Below are positions 15,610 to 23,751 of a DNA stretch of 64,000 nucleotides, in pieces. The stretch is taken from NCBI RefSeq assembly GCF_030371825.1, contig NZ_JAUDDM010000003.1; one strand, given 5' to 3'. The stretch's first letter is position 1. Each line of letters starts with the position of its first letter. The position numbers were made by a program, and so were the translations under genes. Source of the stretch: Collinsella sp944321445. Its GTDB lineage: Bacteria > Actinomycetota > Coriobacteriia > Coriobacteriales > Coriobacteriaceae. The notes below the pieces were generated by a model. It saw only the letters and a list, made by a program, of their open reading frames with translations. It did no database searches and was not told the origin of the DNA.

Positions 15610-16083
15610 TTACTCATCCCAGAACTCGTCGGCGAGAATCTTGAAGCAGATCTTCTTGATGGGCTGGGCGCCATCGTCGCCGTACTGCAGCGTGGGCATG
15701 TGGGGCTCGCCGGCGATGAACAGGGCGAACTTGCCGTCAGCCAGGTCGCCCTCGATGCCTGCGGCGGCATCGACGAGCTCGAAGTCGTCCGCCTCGTTGA
15801 ACGGCTCGACCGGCGTGGTCTCGCCCAGCGCGACCATGAACGCCTCCCTGCCCCGCACGTCGATCTGCACGTCGTGGTAGCGGCGGTGCGTCTCGTAATG
15901 GGCGCCCTCGAGCGGACGGGTCGTCGGCTCCATCACGTTCGCGAAGACCTTGGATCCCATAATCTCGTGTGAGCCGCAGTCGAGCGCCGCCGGATCGTTA
16001 CCGTCAAGCCAATCGATCAGCACGTCCAGCCCGCGCATCATCCCGCGGTACAGGTGCAGGTCGTTCAAAGCGCCGTAAAGCAT
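15610..16083 (-). CDS. YhcH/YjgK/YiaL family protein (DUF386)
   Basis: A 157-residue cytoplasmic cupin-like protein of the beta-subunit family that includes YhcH, YiaL, TabA and EbgC. Diagnostic stretches are GAHYETHRRYHDVQIDVRGREAF (metal-binding His/Glu region), FALFIAGEPHMPTL and the ending IKKICFKILADEFW. Members occur with sialic-acid and other sugar genes, and some act as anomerases or stabilise sugar-modifying enzymes. The physiological substrate is unclear. It is a monocistronic-looking gene between tRNA-Thr and the DUF523-PNP fusion. Confidence 0.88.
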   Translation of the reverse strand: MLYGALNDLHLYRGMMRGLDVLIDWLDGNDPAALDCGSHEIMGSKVFANVMEPTTRPLEGAHYETHRRYHDVQIDVRGREAFMVALGETTPVEPFNEADDFELVDAAAGIEGDLADGKFALFIAGEPHMPTLQYGDDGAQPIKKICFKILADEFWDE

Positions 16084-16129
16084 CCGTCATCCTTTCAGTC
16101 GAAATCTTCCGCAGCATGATACCGCAGGG

Positions 16130-17368
16130 TTAGCCGCGCGTACCCCCGAGATAGCGCAGCACGCCCAAGATCACCGCGGAGCTCTCCCCCGCCGCCGCGT
16201 CTGCCATGGTCAGGACCTCGGAATGGGTGTTATCGGATTGCCCGGCGCGATTGGTGACGATGGTGAGCCCCAGCACCTGCATGCCCAGCGCATGCGCCAT
16301 GATGGCCTCGCACACCGTGGACATGCCCACGAAGTCGGCACCCAACATGCCCAGTGCGCGAACCTCGGCAGCCGTCTCGTAGGTGGGGCCCAGCAGCCCG
16401 GCGTAAACGCCCCCGGCCAAGGTCACGCCCGCATCATCCGCGGCGGCACGCGCGAACTCAGCCAGATAGCTCGAATAGCCGCCCGCCATGGACACGAAGG
16501 GGTTGTCGATTTCGGCTGCGGCAACGCACTCGGCGCTCGCCAGCGGATTCACGCCGGTCAGGTTCATCTGATCGCGAATGAGGCCGACCGTGCCCGGCAC
16601 GACATCCCCCACCGCGCCCGAAGCACAGGTGAGGATGAGGTCACGGCACCCAAGACGGTGCGCATGGCGGATGAGCGATGTGACCTCGAGGGCGGAATAG
16701 CCCTGATACAGGTGGACGCGGCCGGGATACACCACCACCGGCACGTCGTCGATCGTTCCCACGATCACCTCGAAACGGTGCCCCTCGACGGGAATCGCCT
16801 CGTGGGGAAAGCCCTCGACATCCTCGTACGGAATGCGGCGCACGATGCGCACGCGATCCGCCAAGGCGCCCAGACCGCTTCCCAACACGATGGCGACAGG
16901 ATGCTCGAAACTCGGCTCGCAATAGGAAACCAGCTGCTCATCGACCACGGTGAATCCCTCCTGCATCAATAGCTCGGCCGCAACGCCGTCCCCGGGAACG
17001 AGCGTTCCGGAAAACGTCCCGTCGTAGATGCGACCCGTGCCGCACGACGGGCTCTTCGCTTTCAGGATAGCAAGCGTGGCACCGTGGACCCGCGCGATAT
17101 CGAGTGAACGGGCGGCTCCGTCCGCGTACGCGCGCGTCACGTCGCGCCCGTCTTGGGTCATGACCCGGTCGCCTATGCGCTCCGCAGGCGGTCGCGGACA
17201 AGCGAGACCGCCGAGCATCTCGGGGCACACGGGGACGCACGCCGCCTCACCCTCCCGTGCGCGCAAGCGCTCAGCCAGGGCAACGCAGGCTAAAACGGGC
17301 TTGGAGCCCCCGTCGTACCGACAAGGAGCTCCAAGCAAACAGGAACTTATGATGCAGCGCAGCGCCAT
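16130..17368 (-). CDS. DUF523 / purine nucleoside phosphorylase fusion
   Basis: A single 412-residue frame joins two families. Residues 1 to about 150 are DUF523: IISSCLLGAPCRYDGGSKPV, VPVCPEMLGGLACPRPPAER and AKSPSCGTGRIYDGTFSGTL, with its conserved cysteines. From about residue 155 a class I purine nucleoside phosphorylase follows: AIVLGSGLGALAD (phosphate loop), VVVYPGRVHLYQGY, GLLGPTYETAAEVRALG, GMSTVCEAIMAHALG and LTIVTNRAG with the conserved Asn. The usual TNAAGG loop reads TCASGAV. PNP cleaves purine nucleosides with phosphate. The gene starts 7 bp after the SurA-N-like gene without a clear ribosome site, so translation is probably coupled. Confidence 0.87.
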   Translation of the reverse strand: MALRCIISSCLLGAPCRYDGGSKPVLACVALAERLRAREGEAACVPVCPEMLGGLACPRPPAERIGDRVMTQDGRDVTRAYADGAARSLDIARVHGATLAILKAKSPSCGTGRIYDGTFSGTLVPGDGVAAELLMQEGFTVVDEQLVSYCEPSFEHPVAIVLGSGLGALADRVRIVRRIPYEDVEGFPHEAIPVEGHRFEVIVGTIDDVPVVVYPGRVHLYQGYSALEVTSLIRHAHRLGCRDLILTCASGAVGDVVPGTVGLIRDQMNLTGVNPLASAECVAAAEIDNPFVSMAGGYSSYLAEFARAAADDAGVTLAGGVYAGLLGPTYETAAEVRALGMLGADFVGMSTVCEAIMAHALGMQVLGLTIVTNRAGQSDNTHSEVLTMADAAAGESSAVILGVLRYLGGTRG

Positions 17369-17374
17369 CGCAAC

Positions 17375-18484
17375 TTAGACCAACAGGCCGTACAGATCGA
17401 TGCCGGCCTTCGCGAACAGCTCGTTCTCGAAGTCGGTCCACGCGCTGCTCGCCTGGCTGCTCTGATCGGTATAGGCCTGGTAGGCAGTGTAGTACGCCGT
17501 CATGGCCTCCTCGTAGCTGGCGGAATCGGCCGTGAAGTCCGTGCCGGAGAGCGCCTGGTAGAAGGTACCATCCTCGGATGCCCAGGTGCCGGCCTCGGAA
17601 TCCCACTCGTCGCCCAGCAGACCGATGATGTAGTCCGCATAATCCTTGGAGCGCGCAGCGGTGTCGCCGTCTGCAGGCTCGGTGGGAGCGGTGGGCATGG
17701 AAGCGTTCACCTCGGGCACGATCTGGTCGTAGAGCTTCTGCAGCGTAGTCTGCTGGCGCACGACCTCCTTCGCCTGCTCCTCGGAAAGGTTGTACTGCTC
17801 GGCCATGGCGGAGAAATCGGAGGTGCCGATGGTCTCCTCGGCGTGCGACGCCATCTCCTCGTCAGAGACGGTGATGCCGCGGGCGTCTGCCTCTGCAAGC
17901 AGGATCTGGTTGCGCGCATAGTTCAGCGCCGTATCGGCAGACGGCGTGGGATAGGTGCCGTCATCCTGGACCAGGGCCTCGAGGCTGTACTGGGACTCGA
18001 GCAACTCGCGCGCGGTCACATCGGTTTTCTGGCCGTTATACGTATAGGTCGCGATAACGGTATCCAGCTGGTCCTCGGCAAGCGACGAAGAGCCGGCGCC
18101 CTTGGACCCACCCAAGCCGCCGGAACCGAGCACGTAGCCGATGATGGCTGCGGCGATCACCGCGACGACCGCGATGGCGCCGAAGAGCACCGAGCGCTTG
18201 CGCGCCGGAGTGTCCTCCCCACCGTCGCCACCGTCATCGTGCGTATCGTCTTCCTTGGAAGCGTGCTTCAAGTGGGAGCCGCCTGCCGGCGCCTTGCCCT
18301 TCTCGTCGTCGCCGGAAGGCTCGTCGCCCTCGTCCGCGGAGCCGCCCGCGGCGATATCCTCGGCGCTTGCACCCGACACCAGGTCGAACTCCGTCTTCGG
18401 CAGATCATCGGGCGTATCCGAGCGCTCGATCACCTCGATGCCGTCAATGACCTCGTGCTCCTCTTTCTTTTGAACCAGACCCAT
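17375..18484 (-). CDS. Membrane-anchored SurA-N-like protein
   Basis: A 369-residue protein: an acidic, low-complexity cytoplasmic N-terminus (1-95), one membrane helix (98-120, SVLFGAIAVVAVIAAAIIGY), and an extracytoplasmic helical domain. Parts of the domain (NYARNQILLAEADARGITVS, then AEQYNLSEEQAKEVVRQQTT) resemble the SurA/PrsA N-terminal chaperone region. No parvulin PPIase domain is visible. The ATG at 18484 has AAGGAG 9 nt upstream; an earlier start is possible. It heads a two-gene unit with the DUF523-PNP fusion. An extracytoplasmic folding role is inferred. Confidence 0.75.
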   Translation of the reverse strand: MGLVQKKEEHEVIDGIEVIERSDTPDDLPKTEFDLVSGASAEDIAAGGSADEGDEPSGDDEKGKAPAGGSHLKHASKEDDTHDDGGDGGEDTPARKRSVLFGAIAVVAVIAAAIIGYVLGSGGLGGSKGAGSSSLAEDQLDTVIATYTYNGQKTDVTARELLESQYSLEALVQDDGTYPTPSADTALNYARNQILLAEADARGITVSDEEMASHAEETIGTSDFSAMAEQYNLSEEQAKEVVRQQTTLQKLYDQIVPEVNASMPTAPTEPADGDTAARSKDYADYIIGLLGDEWDSEAGTWASEDGTFYQALSGTDFTADSASYEEAMTAYYTAYQAYTDQSSQASSAWTDFENELFAKAGIDLYGLLV

Positions 18485-18517
18485 CGCAATCGACTCCTTA
18501 TCGTGGGGATACACAGC

Positions 18518-18542
18518 AAAGCCGGGGTTCCGCCCCGGCTTT
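18518..18542 (-). terminator. Terminator before the SurA-N-like gene
   Basis: AAAGCCGGGG and CCCCGGCTTT form a perfect 10-bp stem around TTCCG, immediately past the stop of the HEAT-like gene at 18547. Confidence 0.7.
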
Positions 18543-18546
18543 GGCG

Positions 18547-19239
18547 CTATTCGTCTTCGTCCAGATCTTCCTGCTTCGAAACGGCGCGGGCACGCTTCTG
18601 GGGATGGTCGAGCTTGAAGCGCTTGACCAGCATGTTATAGATTTCGGCGGAACGGGCCTTGAGGTAGGAACCCTTACCGTTCTCGGCATCGAACTGCAGG
18701 CGGCCAGAGAGCTCGCCCGCAACGCTGCCCTCGATCTTGCCGTCTGCAAAGGCGAACAGGCAGCCCAGCATATCACGGTACTCAAGGTCGCCGTGGTAGC
18801 ACTGGATGGCCTCGTCCAGAATCGGCCAGACCTTCTTGGAGCGGCCGCGCTCCGTGGCACCCCAGGCGCACAGAAAGCGGAATGCCGAGAGCCTCAGCGC
18901 AGCGGACAGATCGTCGAACAGCGCGTCCTCTGCACCGTCGTATGCCGCGCCGACCTCCTTGGCATGCTCCGGCACGAGCAGCGTGCAGGCATCGAGGATC
19001 TCCCAGCGCGTCTGGGCCTCGGGACGGTACAGCGCGTCGATCAAGTCGGAGATATAGGGCTCGAGAAGCTCGGGTTCGCGCTCTGCCAGCAAATGGACGA
19101 CGCGCGCGGCGAGCTGGCGCTTCAGGCGACTGCGCCCCGACAGGTCATCGATGAGCGCCGCGAGCGCATCGCGGTCGTGCTCGACCGTTGCGAGTGCCTG
19201 GACCTCCTCGATCGACAGTTCCTGCGACTCTTCTGCCAT
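18547..19239 (-). CDS. Conserved helical (HEAT-like) protein of unknown function
   Basis: A 230-residue soluble, acidic, all-helical protein. The repeated helical pairs (LSGRSRLKRQLAARVVHLLA, PYISDLIDALYRPEAQTRWE, LRLSAFRFLCAWGATERGRS) look like HEAT/ARM repeats, and a basic C-terminal region ends in an acidic tail. I do not recognise a named family. The ATG at 19239 has GAGG 10 nt upstream; an ATG 18 nt earlier is possible. It follows the small membrane protein by a few bases, so the two are probably co-transcribed. Confidence 0.72.
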   Translation of the reverse strand: MAEESQELSIEEVQALATVEHDRDALAALIDDLSGRSRLKRQLAARVVHLLAEREPELLEPYISDLIDALYRPEAQTRWEILDACTLLVPEHAKEVGAAYDGAEDALFDDLSAALRLSAFRFLCAWGATERGRSKKVWPILDEAIQCYHGDLEYRDMLGCLFAFADGKIEGSVAGELSGRLQFDAENGKGSYLKARSAEIYNMLVKRFKLDHPQKRARAVSKQEDLDEDE

Positions 19240-19246
19240 ATGTGCA

Positions 19247-19675
19247 TTACCTCGCATTCTTCGCGTTATCGTTCTTCTTGGAGCGGTCGGGGGCGACCGA
19301 TATCAAATCGGGGCCCGCCTCCCCTGCCTTCCTGCGGCGACGGCGCTCCTCGCCCTTGCCGGACGCTGAGGCCTCGCGGTGGGAGCGGTTAACGTTGAAG
19401 TAGCTGTCGAGCTTCTTCCACGGGCCGACCGATTCGCCAAACGACATCTTAAGCCCTGCGATGCATCCCGCCAACAGGCCGATGATCGCGCCGTACAGCA
19501 ACGGGACGCCGGCCAGGATGAAGCTCAGCAGCACCGCGACGATAACCGCGGCCCCGTTCATCTTCCAGTAGTCCGCCGTGGTGACGGCGCGCTTTCCCAG
19601 CTCGCTGCCGAGAAGGAAGCCGATGTAGACGCCGAAGACGAACAGCAGGAACATGCAGACGTAAAAAGCCCACAT
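19247..19675 (-). CDS. Small membrane protein with basic tail
   Basis: A 142-residue protein with three hydrophobic segments (MWAFYVCMFLLFVFGVYIGF, then GAAVIVAVLLSFILAGVPLL and YGAIIGLLAGCIAGLKM). A basic, low-complexity cytoplasmic tail contains EERRRRRKAGEAG. No family is recognised. It is 6 bp downstream of the beta-hydroxyacid dehydrogenase gene and directly upstream of the HEAT-like gene, in an apparent three-gene unit. Confidence 0.7.
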   Translation of the reverse strand: MWAFYVCMFLLFVFGVYIGFLLGSELGKRAVTTADYWKMNGAAVIVAVLLSFILAGVPLLYGAIIGLLAGCIAGLKMSFGESVGPWKKLDSYFNVNRSHREASASGKGEERRRRRKAGEAGPDLISVAPDRSKKNDNAKNAR

Positions 19676-19681
19676 ACCAGG

Positions 19682-20761
19682 CTACTCCTTGTGATGGTGG
19701 CCGCAGCCGCACTCATGCTCGCCGTGATCGTGACCGCCGCAACACTCGTGGTCACCGTGCTCGTGGTCGTGTCCGCACGTGCACTCGTGGTCGTGGTCGT
19801 GATGGTGGCCGCAGCCGCACTCGTCCTCATCCTCGTGGGCAGACGTGTACAGCGACCAGTCCAAACCAGCCGCGACCGCCTCGGCCTCCTCCTGGTACAG
19901 CAGGGTGATGGCCTGGGTTCCCAGGTCGCCGCCACCGATGGCCTCGAGCATGTCGTAGAGGGTGAAGGCGGTGTCGGTACCGGGCAGCGCGATCTCGCGC
20001 TCCTCGGCGACCTGCAGCGCAAGCCCCAGGTCCTTGAGGAAGTGCTTGACCATGAAGCCGGGCTTCCAGTCGCCGTCGAGCGACTTGGGCGCGAGCTGCT
20101 CCATGGCGCCGGACTTGCCGGTGCCGCCCAGGATCATCTCGCGGACGAGCGCGAGGTCCAAGTCGGACTGCTGGGCAAACGAGAGCGCGTCGGCCATGCC
20201 CACCATGGACGCGGCAAGCGACACCTGGTTGGCGAGCTTGGCCGCCTGGCCCTTGCCCGGACCGCCAAAGCAGAAGATCTTGGACGAGAAAGTCTCGAGC
20301 ACCGCGCGCACCGAGGCGATATCGTGCTCGGTCGCGCCTACGATGAGCGTGAGGGTGCCGGCGATCGCGCCCGCCTCGCCGCCGGTGACCGGGCAGTCGA
20401 ACGCGTGCTTGTCCATGGTCTCGGCAGCCTCGGCGATGTCGCGCGCCAGCTCGGGCGCGCTCGTGGTGAGGTCGATGAGGTAGGCGCCGGACTTAGCGCT
20501 GGCCAGCAGCCCCTCGCCCGAGAGGTAGATCTCCTCGACATCGGTGGGGAAGCCCACCATGGTGAAGACGATGTCCGCGTCGGCAGCGGCGGCAGCGGGG
20601 GTCTCTGCCCAGTGGGCACCGCGCGCCACCAGGTCGTCGGCCTTGGACTTGGTGCGGTTGTACACCGTCACGTCGTAACCGGCATCCAGAATATGGCCGG
20701 CGATGGGCGCGCCCATGATGCCGGTGCCGATGAATGCCACTTTCTGCTTGGTATCTGCCAT
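19682..20761 (-). CDS. 3-hydroxyisobutyrate dehydrogenase-family protein with His/Cys-rich tail
   Basis: A 359-residue NAD(P)-dependent beta-hydroxyacid dehydrogenase. It has the Rossmann motif KVAFIGTGIMGAPIAGHILD (residues 7-26), substrate motif CPVTGGEAGAIAGTLTLIVG, catalytic-Lys motif GKGQAAKLANQ and KHFLKDLGLALQ. After about residue 308 comes a 51-residue tail with 16 His and 8 Cys; ECGCGHHH occurs at both of its ends. The tail is in frame and terminates normally. It should bind soft/borderline metals (Ni, Zn, Cu). The ATG at 20761 (MADTKQ) fits the fold start. The substrate is unknown: 2-hydroxy-3-oxopropionate and 3-hydroxyisobutyrate are family options. Confidence 0.9.
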   Translation of the reverse strand: MADTKQKVAFIGTGIMGAPIAGHILDAGYDVTVYNRTKSKADDLVARGAHWAETPAAAAADADIVFTMVGFPTDVEEIYLSGEGLLASAKSGAYLIDLTTSAPELARDIAEAAETMDKHAFDCPVTGGEAGAIAGTLTLIVGATEHDIASVRAVLETFSSKIFCFGGPGKGQAAKLANQVSLAASMVGMADALSFAQQSDLDLALVREMILGGTGKSGAMEQLAPKSLDGDWKPGFMVKHFLKDLGLALQVAEEREIALPGTDTAFTLYDMLEAIGGGDLGTQAITLLYQEEAEAVAAGLDWSLYTSAHEDEDECGCGHHHDHDHECTCGHDHEHGDHECCGGHDHGEHECGCGHHHKE

Positions 20762-20854
20762 GTGAAATGCTCCTATCGTCAGCGGGCGAAGCTGTGCCCG
20801 CACGTAATACGGCGCGACCGTCCCCAGACGTTCGCTCGATATGCTGCCGAGCCG

Positions 20855-21814
20855 CTACTCCACCCCGCGCACGCGCTTGGCGATGCGGTCGGACAGCGAG
20901 ATCTTCTCGGCGCGGTTGCGACCCCAGAAGATGAGCGCGACCATGCCCGGGCCCACGTGCGCACCGACGGTGGGGCCCACGGACCCGCGGATGATGGTGA
21001 GGTTCGCGCAGCCGTCCTCTTTACGCACGGCCGCCTCGACCCAATCGGCATCCTTCTCGGCATCGGCCGAGACGATGGTGATGGGCATGGTGGGGTCGAG
21101 CACGTAGTTTTCCTTGAACGACTTGATGAGCGACTTGAGCGCCTTCTTGCGACCGCGGTTCACGCCGATGAGCGACAGCGAACCGGAAAGGTCGAACGAA
21201 AGCTCGGGCTTGATGTCGAGCTTCGAGGAAAGCTGGGCCGCCGCCGGAGGAATGCGCCCACCAGCAGCGAGGGAATCGAGGCTCTCGAGCGTGAAGTAGC
21301 CGTGCACGAGCGTCTTGGCCTCGTCGGCCCATTCTGCGAGCTGCTTTGCGGAAAGGCCCGCGGCGCGCTGGCGAACCGCCTCGAGGGCGAGAAGCTCGCC
21401 GCACGAGCAGGGCAGCGCGTTGTCCACCACGTAGAGCTCGAACTCCGGGTACTCGGCGCGCACCTGTTCTGCCGCCGAAGTGGCGGAGCTGTAGCTGCTG
21501 GACAGCGCCGAGGTGAAGCACAGGTACACCGTAGGTGTGCCCTCTTTGGCGCACTCGGTGAAAAACTCCAGGTAGCGCCCGAGCGAAACCGCCGATGTCG
21601 AGGCCTTCGAGCCGTGGCGCAGCTTATCGTAGAACTCAGCCGGGGTGATGGAGGTCCAGATGTCGTCGGTGTGCTCCACCCCATCCAAAATATAAGGGAA
21701 CCCCAGGATATCGACGTCAAGCGATGCGGCGATCTCGGGCGTGAAATCGGCGCAGGTATCGACGACGATCCTGCAGCGCTCCTGATGCCCAGAACCCGTA
21801 GCGGTGTTGTTCAT
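20855..21814 (-). CDS. DegV-family fatty-acid-binding protein
   Basis: A 319-residue cytoplasmic protein of the DegV/FakB fold, which binds single fatty acids and in Firmicutes presents them to the kinase FakA. Key stretches are RIVVDTCADFTPEIAASLDV, SKASTSAVSLGRYLEFFTEC, SALSSSYSSATSAAEQV, FTLESLDSLAAGGRIPPAAA and SVGPTVGAHVGPGMVALIFW. The start ATG has AAAGGG 5 nt upstream. It stands between hpf and the dehydrogenase with its own gap. No FakA is in the window. Confidence 0.92.
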   Translation of the reverse strand: MNNTATGSGHQERCRIVVDTCADFTPEIAASLDVDILGFPYILDGVEHTDDIWTSITPAEFYDKLRHGSKASTSAVSLGRYLEFFTECAKEGTPTVYLCFTSALSSSYSSATSAAEQVRAEYPEFELYVVDNALPCSCGELLALEAVRQRAAGLSAKQLAEWADEAKTLVHGYFTLESLDSLAAGGRIPPAAAQLSSKLDIKPELSFDLSGSLSLIGVNRGRKKALKSLIKSFKENYVLDPTMPITIVSADAEKDADWVEAAVRKEDGCANLTIIRGSVGPTVGAHVGPGMVALIFWGRNRAEKISLSDRIAKRVRGVE

Positions 21815-21840
21815 GCAAACCCTTTCGCGTGTCATGAAAA

Positions 21841-21867
21841 GCGGCCACCCCGCATGGGGATGGCCGC
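21841..21867 (-). terminator. Terminator of hpf
   Basis: GCGGCCA-CCCC-GCAT-GGGG-A-TGGCCGC forms an extended hairpin, 28 bp past the hpf stop, ahead of the DegV gene. On the minus strand it is followed by TTTTCATG. Confidence 0.75.
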
Positions 21868-21894
21868 CATCCTAGACTCATGCCTGTTGGTATT

Positions 21895-22479
21895 TTACTC
21901 GTCGGGAGTCTCGATCTTGGGCTTGATGATGCCGTATCCACCATTCTTACGGTGATAGACCACATTGATGAGGCCCGTGCGGGCATTCTCGAAGACATAG
22001 AAGTCGTGGCCCAGAAGGTCGGTTTGGACGAGCGCCTGCTCTTCGGTCATGGGCGTGATCTCGATGACCTTCTCGCGCACGAGCTGATCGTCCTCCTCCT
22101 CGGGGATGAGGAGATCTGCCAGGTCCTCAACGGGCTTGAAGTCCGAGACGTCTGCGGCGGACGGACCCTGCTGACGGTTGTCGACGACCTTGGTCTTGAA
22201 CTTGCGGAGCTGACGGGTGACCTTGTCGGACGCCTCATCGATCGCCGAGTACATGTCGGCGCCGTGCTCGGCCACGCGAATCACCGATCCGCGGGCACGT
22301 ACCGTGACCTCGACGATGGCAGGATTGGGATTGGAGGGGTTCTTTTCGTACCTGAGAACAACGTCGACGGTCATGGGTTCGATGTCGAAAACCTTGCACG
22401 CCCCGCCGACCTTTTCTTCTACGCGCGCACGCAGAGCATCGGTAACTGTGGTCTTGCGCCCAGAAACCTTGATATCCAT
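21895..22479 (-). CDS. hpf: Long-form ribosome hibernation promoting factor
   Basis: A 194-residue ribosome-associated protein. The N-terminal S30AE domain starts MDIKVSGRKTTVTDALRARV and contains VDVVLRYEKNPSNPNPAIVE and GADMYSAIDEASDKVTRQLR. An acidic linker leads to the C-terminal dimerisation domain (REKVIEITPMTEEQALVQTD, HDFYVFENARTGLINVVYHR). The long form pairs 70S ribosomes into 100S dimers in stationary phase. The start ATG has AAAAGGAG upstream and a promoter at 22519-22547. Confidence 0.95.
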   Translation of the reverse strand: MDIKVSGRKTTVTDALRARVEEKVGGACKVFDIEPMTVDVVLRYEKNPSNPNPAIVEVTVRARGSVIRVAEHGADMYSAIDEASDKVTRQLRKFKTKVVDNRQQGPSAADVSDFKPVEDLADLLIPEEEDDQLVREKVIEITPMTEEQALVQTDLLGHDFYVFENARTGLINVVYHRKNGGYGIIKPKIETPDE

Positions 22480-22518
22480 ACGTGGCTCCTTTTCTATCCG
22501 GGAATAGGACGTACTTGT

Positions 22519-22547
22519 GTTGTACCCACAATCAAACGCGTGGTAAA
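22519..22547 (-). promoter_or_regulatory. Promoter of hpf
   Basis: On the minus strand TTTACC and TACAAC are separated by exactly 17 bp, with the -10 about 40 bp before the hpf start. Moderate match to the primary sigma consensus. Confidence 0.5.
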
Positions 22548-22671
22548 CGAAAAACCGTCCTTGCCCGTTAGCGAATGGATGCCCACCGGATACCGAAGAG
22601 TGACACACGTTGGAATAGTTTTGAGATAGATGCGACGCGGCCCGCGATAGGGAGCGAGCGCGTCGACGCGC

Positions 22672-23751
22672 CTACAGCTCGGAGTCGTCGGCCTGGTACG
22701 TATCGGTCGAGCTGGATACGGACTCGCTGTCGAGGTCCTCCTGGTCGTCGGCAAGGGTGTCGGCGTCGAGGTCATCGGTCGACTCGTCGGTGAGCCCGTC
22801 CTCAGACGTGCCGAGCTCGTCTTCGTCCCCCTCGTCATCCAAGGAGCTCTCCGTCCTCGGCTCCTCGACCATCAGGGTGACACCATCGACCAGCGTGTTG
22901 GCAAGCTCGCGGGGAACCGAACCGTACCAGGCGGCATGGACGGCATCGAGCGTGCCGTTGGAAGCGATGTCGCCCAGGGCCTCGGAAACCTTGTCGATGA
23001 GCTCGAGCGCGTCGGCATCGGCCACGATATCGTACTCGTCGACCGCATCGATTGTGCCCACGAACTCCACGCCCTCGAAGGCGCGGGCAAGGTAGGACCC
23101 GGCTGCGGCATCGCAGGCGACGCAGTCGACCTCGCCGCCCACGAGCGCCGCGAAGCACTCGTTTACGTTCGAGTAGGTCTGCTGAGAGGCAGAGATGCCG
23201 GCCTTCACCAGCGCATCCTGGGCAGCCGAAGAGGCCTGCACGCCCACCGTCCACGTCGAGAGCTCCGAGGCCGAGACGGCATCGGCGTTCTCGGTGAGCG
23301 CGAACACCGCCGGGGCGTCGTCGAAATAAGAACCGACGGACGTGAGGGCATCGTCCCCATCGTCGGGAGCGGCACCGAAGTACAGATCGGCTTGGTCGCC
23401 CTCGAGCACCTCGGCGGCATCGGACGCGTCGACGACGCGGACCTTAAGGCCCAGCTGGTGGGCCAGCGCTGCCGCGACATCGGCGTTGTAGCCCGTGACC
23501 GTTCCGTCATCCTGCGTGATGCCCTGGGGCGCATCGGTCGTGTCGAACGCGACCGTGAGCACGCCTTTCTCAACCAGATATTCAGCAGAAATCTGCGGGT
23601 CGATATGCTCGGTTCCCGCCGTGCCCGACGTTCCCGTCCCGCCCAGCAGCGAGCAGCCGCCCAAGCTGAGCGCGAGCGCCGTGAACGCACACAGCGCGCA
23701 GACGCGCGAGGCGCGCACCGACCGACCGATTGCTTTGCGTATCCTGACCAT
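22672..23751 (-). CDS. Orphan amino-acid-type solute-binding lipoprotein
   Basis: A 359-residue family 3 (SBP_bac_3) protein. The N-terminus is basic, followed by a hydrophobic stretch (ALCAFTALALSLGGCSLL) with a lipobox ending in Cys, so it should be a membrane-anchored lipoprotein. The ligand domain runs from LVEKGVLTVAFDTTDAPQGI through YNADVAAALAHQLGLKVRVV to DELYDIV-like C-lobe strands. The last 60 or so residues are an Asp/Glu/Ser-rich tail of unknown purpose. No ABC permease or ATPase is adjacent, so it is an orphan receptor. The ATG at 23751 has GGGGAG 8 nt upstream. A leader of more than 300 nt precedes it. Confidence 0.82.
   Translation of the reverse strand: MVRIRKAIGRSVRASRVCALCAFTALALSLGGCSLLGGTGTSGTAGTEHIDPQISAEYLVEKGVLTVAFDTTDAPQGITQDDGTVTGYNADVAAALAHQLGLKVRVVDASDAAEVLEGDQADLYFGAAPDDGDDALTSVGSYFDDAPAVFALTENADAVSASELSTWTVGVQASSAAQDALVKAGISASQQTYSNVNECFAALVGGEVDCVACDAAAGSYLARAFEGVEFVGTIDAVDEYDIVADADALELIDKVSEALGDIASNGTLDAVHAAWYGSVPRELANTLVDGVTLMVEEPRTESSLDDEGDEDELGTSEDGLTDESTDDLDADTLADDQEDLDSESVSSSTDTYQADDSEL

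Noticed and set aside
19379..21955. An 858-codon plus-strand frame opposite the dehydrogenase, DegV and small membrane genes.
   Set aside because: It lies antisense to three well-supported genes and has the Val/Gly/His/Arg bias typical of the complementary strand of G+C-rich codons. Similar long antisense frames opposite topA, the ABC operon and galT were rejected for the same reason.
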